Assembly: GCA_020438915.1 (NCBI GenBank)
Contig: JAGQTR010000492.1
Location: 1 to 8,520, forward strand
Origin: Mycobacterium sp.
Lineage (GTDB): Bacteria; Actinomycetota; Actinomycetes; Mycobacteriales; Mycobacteriaceae
Direction: 5' to 3'
DNA: 8,520 bases
The notes under the pieces are model-generated. The model did no database searches, was not told the origin of the DNA, and saw nothing but the letters and a program-made list of their open reading frames with translations. The first letter of the stretch is position 1, and every line of letters starts with the position of its first letter. This document shows positions 1 to 5,926 of this stretch, one piece after another. Made by a program: the position numbers and the translations under genes.

Positions 1-683
1 ACTACTCCGAATTCGGCTTGATCGTGGTGTCGGTCGGGGTCTCGGTGGGCTTGCTCGCGCCAGCCTGGCTAGTGGAGATGTCGATCGCGGTGGCGATGAG
101 CTTCGTGGTATCGGCGTTGGTCAACGGTCGCGGACATCTGATGGTGGAAAAGATGGCGGCGCGGCTACCGGCCCAAGACGAACGCAGCCTGCACCTCGAG
201 GAGCGCCCCGGCGACGCCGGCGGAGCCGAGGTCGTGGTGATCGGAATGGGCAGGGTCGGATTCGCCGCCTACCAGCGACTGACCGATCACTACGGCCTTC
301 GGGTGGTCGGTGTCGACTACGACGGACCCCGAATCGAGCGACTTGCGGCCAAGGGGCTGCGGGTGATCGAAGGTGACGCCACCGACCTGGACTTCTGGAT
401 CCGGCTTCGGCGCTCCGGCTCGGTGCGCATCGCGGTGCTGGCGATGCCGCGGCACGGCGCCAACGTCACCGCGCTGGAGTGCCTGCGCGAGTCCGGTTTC
501 AGCGGCAAAGTCGCCGCGGTGGCGCGCTACGACGATGAGGTGAACTGGGCCCGAGACCACGGTGTCGGCATCGCCTTCAACGTGTATGCGGGCGCGGGGC
601 TGGAGTTGGCCGACCAGGTAGCCGACGACGGCGCACCCCGATCCGTCGACCCCAATTCCGGCGACAACGCCAATAGTCCTTAG
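1..683 (+). CDS. Kef-type cation:proton antiporter, C-terminal part with TrkA-N domain (5' partial)
   Basis: The frame is open from base 3 to a TAG at 681-683, so the N-terminus lies left of the window. The TTG at base 18 is not the real start: the codons before it (SEFG) read into a membrane segment as in Kef/CPA2 antiporters. Two hydrophobic segments follow (about residues 2-22 and 20-38 counted from base 18). A hydrophilic linker leads to a Rossmann-type TrkA-N/RCK domain with the dinucleotide motif GMGRVG (residues 76-81) and an acidic Asp at residue 100 at the end of strand 2 (GVDYDG), which suits NAD(H) binding. The family exchanges K+ or Na+ for H+ across the inner membrane, and the RCK domain gates the channel-like core by nucleotide. 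The tail after about residue 205 is Asp/Asn/Pro-rich and looks disordered. The exact ion and the regulatory ligand cannot be read from this fragment. Confidence 0.85.
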   Translation, partial: YSEFGLIVVSVGVSVGLLAPAWLVEMSIAVAMSFVVSALVNGRGHLMVEKMAARLPAQDERSLHLEERPGDAGGAEVVVIGMGRVGFAAYQRLTDHYGLRVVGVDYDGPRIERLAAKGLRVIEGDATDLDFWIRLRRSGSVRIAVLAMPRHGANVTALECLRESGFSGKVAAVARYDDEVNWARDHGVGIAFNVYAGAGLELADQVADDGAPRSVDPNSGDNANSP

Positions 684-879
684 CGCCAACTGTTTAGGCC
701 ACCAGCGGTACACATCCGCACCGTAAGTTGCGTTGCCACGGTGGATCAACGACGCAAACCTCCCGCCTTTGAAGAATCGCGTGTCCCGGCGCGGTGAACC
801 CAATAAGATGCGTTCACGAAAATCTGTGGCCGATCGTGGGAGGCTTTTCCGCGGAAGAAGTTCACCAGCAGGGGGGGTT
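684..879. other. Intergenic region upstream of the ABM/molybdenum hydroxylase operon
   Basis: About 200 bases with no convincing gene. Reading frames run through it, for example an open frame from TTG 733 joined to the ABM gene, but their translations are rich in Arg/Ser/Gly/Pro and match no domain. It should hold the promoter for the downstream operon. The best -10-like hexamer I see is TAAGAT at 804-809, which fits the loose actinobacterial TANNNT pattern, but there is no good -35 at the normal distance. A run of seven Gs at 871-877 lies just before the chosen ABM start. I see no strong terminator hairpin for the antiporter gene. Confidence 0.4.
804..809 (+). promoter_or_regulatory. Candidate -10 element (TAAGAT)
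   Basis: TAAGAT resembles the -10 consensus TANNNT used by the primary sigma factor of actinobacteria. It sits about 70 bases before the preferred GTG start at 880, in the only gap upstream of the operon. No TTGACA-like -35 lies 16-19 bases upstream; a TTGAAG at 769-774 is too far away. This is a weak call made from one hexamer and position. Confidence 0.2.
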
Positions 880-1269
880 GTGCCGAATCCGGCGACTCAC
901 GACGGTAGACCGGTGGCGGCCGCGTCCGAAGTGGTATTGCGATGTCAAGTGGCGCACGGTTCCGAATCTGACTTCGACTGCTGGGTTTCGGCACTGGCTT
1001 CCAGGGCGATCAATGCACCGGGATTCGTGGGCGCGGTGATCGACTCCGACACCGTCGAGGATCGCGGACACGAATGGGCGCTGACCTACCGCTTCTCGAC
1101 CCGTGAGGAGCGCGAGGCGTGGCTATCCTCGAAGGCCTACCGGGCCGCGCTGGCCGATAGTCCGGAGCTTTTCGCGATTCCGCCGGTAGAGGAACGCGTT
1201 GATCGCGGTGAACACCCGACGGCCACCGAGGCCGTCGTCTCTCAGTGGTTCCAGTACGCCGGGTCCTAG
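880..1269 (+). CDS. Tandem ABM-domain membrane protein, N-terminal fragment (frameshifted)
   Basis: The product carries one ferredoxin-like ABM (antibiotic biosynthesis monooxygenase, dimeric alpha/beta barrel) domain at about residues 17-103. Its hallmarks are a beta strand (SEVVLRCQVA), a helix ending in a Pro-Gly-Phe turn (NAPGFVGAVI), the strand ALTYRFSTREE and the helix EAWLSSKAYRAAL. This resembles the first half of actinobacterial proteins with two ABM domains and a C-terminal membrane anchor. The frame ends at TAG 1267-1269 just after the first strand of a second ABM domain (TEAVVSQWFQ), whose remainder continues in the next frame. I read the two pieces as one gene broken near 1260. 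GTG 880 is preferred because AGGGGG lies 4 bases upstream and the domain begins soon after; GTG 781, ATG 808 and GTG 826 are alternatives in the same frame. No catalytic residues or substrate can be assigned. Confidence 0.55.
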   Translation: MPNPATHDGRPVAAASEVVLRCQVAHGSESDFDCWVSALASRAINAPGFVGAVIDSDTVEDRGHEWALTYRFSTREEREAWLSSKAYRAALADSPELFAIPPVEERVDRGEHPTATEAVVSQWFQYAGS

Positions 1270-1889
1270 AGTACACCGCGGCGCGAGACGAAATCGACCG
1301 TGCTGCAGCAGAATTCCCCGGATTCGTACGGATTGATCATCACCCACCAGTGGATCCCAGGGACAGGACATGGACAACGGTGCTCGCATTCGAAACCGGC
1401 GAGGATCTTTCCCGGTGGCGGGACTCTCCGGAACGGATCCGCGGCGTCAACCGGATTCGCAAAATCGCCCCGGATGTCGCCAAAGTACTGCCGTGGGGGT
1501 TCGGTCGATGGTTTGCAGTAGACGCGGCGACCGGTGAACGCACTCCTGCCTGGAAGCAGGCGATGGTCGTTCTTGCCGTTCTGTACGGCTTGGTTTCCGT
1601 TCTGGACATCACTCTCGGCAATTACCTGGGTGCCGGAATCGCCGTCCGGGGCGATACCTGGGTGCCCGGATTGGGCACGCAACTGCCGATCGTCGTCTTC
1701 GCGCTCAACCTGATTGGTACAGCTCTGCTGACCTGGGTGCTCATGCCGGTGACCACCCGGGTGATGCAGTGGTGGCTGCGCCCTGACGCCAGCCTCGCGC
1801 GCACCCTTCAAGGGACCGCGCTCATCATCGTGATCTATGCCGTGGAGATCGCGATCTTCGTCGCAATCTACAACAGCTACCGAATCTGA
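1245..1889 (+). CDS. Tandem ABM-domain membrane protein, C-terminal fragment with three membrane segments
   Basis: This frame holds the helix and later strands of a second ABM domain (about residues 8-75: EFPGFVRI, then TTVLAFETGEDLSRW). A linker containing GFGRWF follows, as does PAWKQA, which resembles the WK-type entry to the membrane part in this family. Three hydrophobic segments come next, at about 105-123, 147-169 and 190-210. The nominal GTG start at 1245 has no good ribosome binding site and leaves the ABM domain without its first strand, which is encoded at the end of the preceding frame (25-base overlap). Restoring one G in GGG 1261-1263 joins them into a protein of about 336 residues from GTG 880. 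The stop lies 24 bases before the FAD subunit gene, so the two are probably co-transcribed. Translational coupling of two separate proteins is possible but less likely. The role of the membrane-anchored ABM family is not established. Confidence 0.6.
   Translation: MVPVRRVLEYTAARDEIDRAAAEFPGFVRIDHHPPVDPRDRTWTTVLAFETGEDLSRWRDSPERIRGVNRIRKIAPDVAKVLPWGFGRWFAVDAATGERTPAWKQAMVVLAVLYGLVSVLDITLGNYLGAGIAVRGDTWVPGLGTQLPIVVFALNLIGTALLTWVLMPVTTRVMQWWLRPDASLARTLQGTALIIVIYAVEIAIFVAIYNSYRI
1258..1269 (+). other. Frame break in the ABM protein gene
   Basis: The reading frame must move back by one base between the ABM strand VVSQWFQ and the helix LEYTAARDE. Adding one G to GGG at 1261-1263 gives an uninterrupted helix and the usual strand-to-turn spacing. 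There is no X XXY YYZ slippery heptamer, so programmed -1 frameshifting is not supported. It is either a one-base deletion in the genome or a sequence error. Confidence 0.6.
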
Positions 1890-1899
1890 CCGGTCCGCC

Positions 1900-1910
1900 A
1901 GGAAGAGGAG
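1900..1910 (+). promoter_or_regulatory. Ribosome binding site of the FAD subunit gene
   Basis: The purine tract AGGAAGAGGAG ends 3 bases before GTG 1914 and 6 before GTG 1917. It is the best Shine-Dalgarno match in the window, and either GTG could be the start. It fixes the start in this short gap after the ABM gene. Confidence 0.7.
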
Positions 1911-1913
1911 TGC

Positions 1914-2795
1914 GTGGTGGCACGAAAGTGTGACCGGTTGATCATCGCCGAGTCCGTGGCAGAAGCCGTTGCTGCGAAGCGTGAGCAGCCTGAAGCCCGC
2001 TTCTTGAGCGGCGGGACAGCCATGTTCGCTGATATCGGCCCGGCCGGTGCTTCTCGCACAAGTCTGATCAGCGTCCGAACGGCACCCGAGATGTCGGGGA
2101 TCACGCCGACCGGCGACGGGGTGGACATCGGTGCCAATGCCACCGCGGTGGAGTTGCTGCAGAACTCCGACATCGCGCACGGGTGTCCATTACTTGCCCA
2201 GACGGCCCGGTCGTTGGCGACCCGCCAGGTCCGCAATCGAGCCACGATCGGCGGTAACATCGCCACTCCCCGTGCGGATCAGACGCTGGTGCCGGCGTTG
2301 CTGGCCTCCGAAGCTTCGGTGCGGGTCGCGACCTCCGCCGGCGAACAGCAGATAGCGCTGTCGGACTACCTGCAATCGGTGCGCATCCCCCAGGACGACG
2401 CCGGGCTCATCATTGCGGTGTCGACCAAGCAGGTCAGTGGTTTCACCGCGTTCACACGGGTTGGGCCACGCAACGGACCGTGTTACGCAGTGGTGAGTAC
2501 CGCCATAGTGGTTGATCCGCAGAGGCGTACGGTGCGGCTCGCCATCGGGAATGCAAGACCGACGGCTTTCCGTGCCGCCACCGCTGAATCTCTTGCCGAG
2601 CAGGGAATCGACTGGGCTGCACCGCATCCCGACCCGGAACTGTGCGCGGAATTCGGGGCCGAGGCGGCACGGGAGTGCGATCCGGTTACCGACGTGGCGG
2701 CAAGTTCTGACTATCGCAGACACGCGGTCGGCGTGATGGCCCGCAGGTTGCTCGAACAAGCGATGCAGACCCAGCTTCAGGGAAGCAGGAAATAG
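1914..2795 (+). CDS. Molybdenum hydroxylase FAD-binding subunit (CoxM/CutM-like)
   Basis: This 293-residue protein has the length and two FAD signatures of the medium subunit of xanthine oxidase-family molybdenum hydroxylases. The first is LSGGTAM (residues 31-37), equivalent to the AGG(T/H) pyrophosphate-binding loop. The second is RNRATIGGNIA (107-117), the classical ATIGGN motif. The C-terminal part (about 175-285) matches the CO dehydrogenase flavoprotein C-terminal domain, starting at the FTRVGPRNGPCYAVVSTAIV strand-helix. The subunit takes electrons from the iron-sulfur subunit and passes them to an external acceptor in the cytoplasm. No iron-sulfur loop is inserted between the two FAD motifs, unlike 4-hydroxybenzoyl-CoA reductase. 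The gene lies 24 bases after the ABM gene and its TAG overlaps the next GTG by one base (TAGTG), so translation is probably coupled. The frame is intact. Confidence 0.9.
   Translation: MVARKCDRLIIAESVAEAVAAKREQPEARFLSGGTAMFADIGPAGASRTSLISVRTAPEMSGITPTGDGVDIGANATAVELLQNSDIAHGCPLLAQTARSLATRQVRNRATIGGNIATPRADQTLVPALLASEASVRVATSAGEQQIALSDYLQSVRIPQDDAGLIIAVSTKQVSGFTAFTRVGPRNGPCYAVVSTAIVVDPQRRTVRLAIGNARPTAFRAATAESLAEQGIDWAAPHPDPELCAEFGAEAARECDPVTDVAASSDYRRHAVGVMARRLLEQAMQTQLQGSRK
2783..2790 (+). promoter_or_regulatory. Ribosome binding site of the [2Fe-2S] subunit gene
   Basis: AAGCAGGA within the last codons of the FAD subunit gene provides an AGGA core 4 bases before GTG 2795. It supports a coupled start at the TAGTG overlap. 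Confidence 0.5.
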
Positions 2796-3289
2796 TGGCT
2801 ACGGAGAAGATCGACCTGACGCTCAACGTCAACGGCGAGGAAAGGCATCTGCCCGACGTTTGGTACTTCGAATCCCTGCTGAACGTCCTTCGGTATCACC
2901 TCGGGCTCACCGGGACGAAATATGCTTGCGATACCGGGCACTGCGGTGCGTGCACTGTCCAAGTCGATGGGCAGGCGGTGAATTCATGTATCGAGTTGGC
3001 GGCGGCGGCCGAAGGTACTCGCATTCGCACGATCGAGGGATACTGTTCTGCCGACGGGAGTCTCAGCGAACTCCAGAATGCGTTGGTTGCCGGGCGCGAC
3101 CTGCAATGCGGCTATTGCATACCTGGGGTGATCATGTCCGGCGACGCGCTGTTGGCGGAATATTCCGGACGGGACGAGCAGCCGACTGAGGACGATATTC
3201 GGATTGGAATGAGCGGTAACCAGTGCCGATGCACCGGCTACGACAAGATCGTTGAAGCAGTACTCGATGCGGCGAGGCGAACGACATGA
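2795..3289 (+). CDS. Molybdenum hydroxylase [2Fe-2S] subunit (CoxS-like)
   Basis: A complete 164-residue small subunit. The N-terminal plant-type ferredoxin domain binds one [2Fe-2S] cluster through Cys45, Cys50, Cys53 and Cys65 (C-x4-C-x2-C-x11-C). The C-terminal four-helix domain binds the second cluster through Cys105 and Cys108 (QCGYCIPGVI) and Cys144 and Cys146 (GNQCRCTGY). Gln104, next to Cys105, is the conserved residue that contacts the molybdopterin cytosine dinucleotide in this family. The protein carries electrons from the molybdenum centre to FAD. All eight cluster cysteines are present and the length is normal, so this subunit looks functional. It starts at GTG 2795 overlapping the FAD gene by one base, and ends in an ATGA overlap with the molybdopterin subunit. 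This gives a medium-small-large order like coxMSL. The substrate is not determined by this subunit. Confidence 0.93.
   Translation: MATEKIDLTLNVNGEERHLPDVWYFESLLNVLRYHLGLTGTKYACDTGHCGACTVQVDGQAVNSCIELAAAAEGTRIRTIEGYCSADGSLSELQNALVAGRDLQCGYCIPGVIMSGDALLAEYSGRDEQPTEDDIRIGMSGNQCRCTGYDKIVEAVLDAARRTT
3274..3280 (+). promoter_or_regulatory. Ribosome binding site of the molybdopterin subunit gene
   Basis: GAGGCGA inside the end of the [2Fe-2S] subunit gene sits 5 bases before ATG 3286. Together with the ATGA overlap it supports this start. Confidence 0.45.
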
Positions 3290-4155
3290 CTCACGACTCG
3301 ACGGACCAGGACCAGATCGGCATCGGGGCTTCCCGGGCCCGTCCGGATTCTTGGGCGAAGGTGCGTGGGGAGTATGAGTTCGCCCCCGACGCTGCGGAAG
3401 CGGGAATGTTGTGGGGGGTCACTCTTCGCTCGCCACACCCCCTCGCCCGGATAAGGGCCATCGATCTGCAACCGGCCAAGGAAATGCCGGGTGTGCACGC
3501 GGTGCTGGGTGGCTGGGATGTGCCCGACAACCGGTACGGGGTGGTTGAGCGGGACGCGCCGGTGCTCGCTGACGAATACGTCCGCTACGAGGGTGAACCG
3601 GTGGCGATTGTGGCAGCCGAGAACCTCGAACTCGCCCGGCGAGCGGCCGCGGCCATCGATGTCGACTATGAGCCTCGCGAACCGGTGACGGACCCGATCG
3701 ATGCCTTGAACGCCGGCCAGATTTACCGGCAGGTGAAATACACCCATGGTGATCCCGACATCGTCGGCGATGTCGTTGCCGAGGGCGAATATGCGACTCC
3801 GAGGCAGGATCACTCGTTCCTTGCTCCCGATGCCGGCCTGGCACGTCCGGATGGTCGCGGCGGTGTGGAGATCATCGGTGCGACCCAGTGGCTGCAGAGC
3901 GATCAGCGGCAGATCGCGGCGGCGCTGTCCCTGCCTAAGGAGATGGTCCTCGTCGTGAACTCGGGAATCGGGGGTTCATTCGGCGGAAGGTTCGTCCTGT
4001 CCTGGCAGATTCACGGAGCCTTGTTGGCCTTGCACACCCTGCGGCCGGTGAAGATGCTCTATACCCGCCGGGAAACTTTCCTGGCGCGCTATCACCGGCA
4101 GCCCTCCTGGTCAAGTTGGAGGCCAAGGTCCTACTGGAGAACGGGCCGTACATGA
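3286..4155 (+). pseudogene. Molybdenum hydroxylase molybdopterin-binding subunit, N-terminal fragment (broken)
   Basis: ATG 3286 overlaps the small-subunit stop by four bases (ATGA). Residues about 15-135 form the a/b hammerhead domain of aldehyde oxidase/xanthine dehydrogenase proteins (GMLWGVTLRSPHPLARI, YVRYEGEPVAIVAAENLELA). Then the first molybdopterin-binding domain begins (ATQWLQSDQRQIAAALSLP) and reaches the cofactor loop GGSFGGR at residues 229-235. Residue 236, where xanthine dehydrogenases carry the purine-anchoring Glu (bovine Glu802), is Phe. Real homology stops at YHRQPS (about residues 269-274). The last 15 or so residues before the stop are Trp/Arg-rich out-of-frame sequence. 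The rest of the protein continues in another frame from about base 4107. Without the second half this fragment lacks the catalytic Glu and could not work alone. Confidence 0.8.
4100..4112 (+). other. Deletion and frame break in the molybdopterin subunit gene
   Basis: On the left, frame 1 gives FLARYHRQPS; on the right, the frame one base back gives LLVKLEAKVLLENGPY. In this family about 13 residues (a strand and turn ending in a D-G-x-L pattern) lie between the HRxP element and the LVxLEA strand, and they are absent from all three frames here. The change is therefore a loss of about 40 bases (3n+1), not a single-base slip. No direct repeat is obvious at the junction. Confidence 0.65.
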
Positions 4156-5615
4156 ACACCGCAGGATCGGCGACCGGCAATGCCTCGACGCTGATTCAAG
4201 GCCCCTATCGCATCCCGAACGCCGACATCGAGGGCTGGTCGGTCGCGACCAACAACGGGATGACCGGTTCACTGCGCGGTTTCGGCGTCGTCGAGCCCAT
4301 GTTCGCCTGTGAGTCGAACATGGACAAACTCGCCGCAATGCTCGAGATGGATCCGACGGAGTTGCGGCGCAAGAACGCAATGCAGCAGGGCGAGCGTTGG
4401 ATCTTCAATCAGCTGATGGACCGTCCGGCTCCGGTCGAGGAAGTCATCGATGAGTGTCTGTCGATGCCGATGCCCGCCGAACTCGATCTGGACGCCCCTG
4501 ACGCCCGGCTACCCGGCGGTGTGTGCACCCCGACCCGGCCCCGGGACGTTGTTCGCGGGGTCGCACTCAGCGCGGCCGCCAAGAACGTCTGCTTGTCCGA
4601 GGGGGCTCCGGTGGAGACGACCGCGCTGGTACGACTCCGCGATGGGCGAGTGTCAGTCACCTGCTCGGCCGCCGAGGTGGGGCAGGGCTTCGTCACCGTT
4701 GCCATCCAGGTCGCGCAGACCGCGCTGGGAATCAGCGACGTTCAGATCAACGCCACCAGCGACACCACGTTGCCGCCGGCAACGACGACGGACGGCCAGG
4801 AACAGACGATGGCGTCCGGAGGCGCGGTCGCCAAAGCATCCACGGCGCTCAAGAAGCGGTTTCTCGAGTTCTGTCAACACGAATACCGTTGGTCAGAAAC
4901 AAAATTGGATATTCGGGACGATTACATCGTGAACGAGCGCGGGGAGCCGCTCATGTCGGTCGAACAGGCGGGTATGGGTTTGGAATTCCGGGCTACCGAG
5001 ACGTTCGCCGTGCGCAGGACCCGGCCCATCGACGAGCTGGATTCGGAGCATCCGATGCACGTCACGTTCAACTTCTCGGCAAGCCGCTGCGTGGTCGACG
5101 TCGACCCGGAACTCGGCCTGGTCCGGGTAGTGCAGATGGACGTCGCGCAGGACGCCGGCCGGGTGGTGAACCCTGCACAAGCCGCAGGGCAGATACGAGG
5201 GGGTGCGTTGATGGGGATGGGCCTGGCCACCATGGAGAATCTCCAGGCGCATGACGGTCACATTCTCAATCCCGGCTGGGAGACCTACCTGGTACCCAGC
5301 ACGGTCGATGCGCCCACGATCAACGTGCGATTCCTGGAGAACGCCGAACCCGGAGTTCCGTACGGCATGCGGGGAATCGCCGAACTGCCGCATGTCCAGG
5401 CGCCCCCGGCGGTGATGGCGGCAATTCGGGCAGCCATCGGCCGACAGCTCAGCAGAATGCCCGCATCCCTGGACACGGTGTCCGGGGTCACCAGCGGCTA
5501 TCAGCCGGTTCAGATCGTCTCCGCAGGCCAGCCCCCCACGCGCGGGCCATGGAAAGCTGCCAGCACCCGCGGTGAGTACGGGCCCTGGCGCGCGCAGGTG
5601 CCCGGCCGAGATTGA
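4116..5615 (+). pseudogene. Molybdenum hydroxylase molybdopterin-binding subunit, C-terminal fragment (broken)
   Basis: Coding homology in this frame begins at about base 4107; TTG 4116 is only the first start-like codon and has no ribosome binding site. Counting from 4116, the fragment holds YRIPN (30-34 region) and the loop SLRGFG (52-57). This loop aligns with FRGFGG of xanthine dehydrogenase and with the Cys-bearing AYRCSFR loop of CO dehydrogenase, but has no Cys. EVGQGF (187-192) contacts the pterin, and DAGRVVNPAQAAGQIRGGAL is the second cofactor-binding stretch. GIAELPHVQAPPAVMAAI contains the conserved catalytic Glu, residue 423. Bovine Arg880 aligns with Asn here. With the missing codons restored, the two halves give about 789 residues, normal for the family. 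The catalytic parts are well preserved, so decay is recent or the break is a sequence error. The stop is 7 bases from the convergent gene. Confidence 0.8.
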
Positions 5616-5621
5616 GCCGCA

Positions 5622-5644
5622 CTATCCGGGAAGCCCCCGGATAG
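5622..5644. terminator. Hairpin between convergent genes, probable bidirectional terminator
   Basis: A perfect 9-bp inverted repeat, CTATCCGGG and CCCGGATAG, flanks a 5-base loop (5631-5635). It begins 7 bases after the TGA of the molybdopterin subunit gene. Its left arm contains the complement of the FUSC stop codon (CTA 5622-5624), so on the minus strand the hairpin covers the last codons of that gene. No T-tract follows on either strand, which is common for actinobacterial terminator hairpins. Its position and symmetry suggest use by both converging transcripts. Confidence 0.55.
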
Positions 5645-5915
5645 CAGGCCGCGGACCGGCGTAGAACTGCTGCAGCACGTCCGAGAGTGCCGCGGCGCTT
5701 TCACCGAGTTGATCCACTTGCACGAACAGGGCACGTCGCTCGGCGGTGTCCGGCGTGGCGGCGCCGACAACGTGTCGAGCTGCTATCGGGGCGGTGGGCT
5801 CCAGGTTGGCTGCCCGAACAGCACCGTCCAGTTCCGCCAGGACCCAGTTGGCTCGTTGCGGATCGAGGAGTCCCGGCAGCCCCGATCGATTAAGGTGCTG
5901 TGCGTAGCCGGCCAA
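5622..5915 (-). pseudogene. FUSC-family membrane protein, C-terminal fragment after a frame break
   Basis: This frame ends with TAG at 5624-5622 and encodes the C-terminal cytoplasmic helices of the FUSC protein: NLLALAGYAQHLNR, an Asp/Glu/Ala-rich helical stretch, and QLGESAAALSDVLQQFYAG. Homology continues upstream of the nominal TTG at 5915 without a start, through VVAAERIDLN back to about base 5954, where it joins the larger frame. The fragment has no plausible ribosome binding site and no known stand-alone family, so I treat it as the displaced 3' end of the upstream gene and not a separate gene. Repaired, the whole FUSC protein would be about 679 residues. Confidence 0.65.
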
Positions 5916-5926
5916 GGCCAGCAGGT

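Noticed and set aside
165..803. A minus-strand open frame of 212 codons opposite the antiporter gene
   Set aside because: It is antisense to a clear TrkA-N domain, has no recognisable fold, and has no ribosome binding site.
1245..1269. Programmed -1 ribosomal frameshifting to make the ABM fusion
   Set aside because: No slippery heptamer or downstream stem-loop is evident. The same type of break appears in two unrelated genes nearby, so deletion or error is the simpler reading.
1266..2180. A long minus-strand open frame (304 codons) across the ABM and FAD subunit genes
   Set aside because: It lies opposite two recognisable genes. Its translation is His/Arg/Gly/Asp-rich with no domain, as expected for the antisense frame of high-GC coding DNA.
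3286..5615. Two separate genes encoding a naturally split molybdopterin subunit
   Set aside because: The second half has no start codon with a ribosome binding site. The first half ends in out-of-frame sequence, and a conserved segment is missing at the joint. A designed split would keep it.
3286..5615. Assignment as CO dehydrogenase (coxMSL) or xanthine dehydrogenase
   Set aside because: The Cys-bearing active-site loop of CO dehydrogenase and both purine-anchoring residues are absent. Only the family level is supported.
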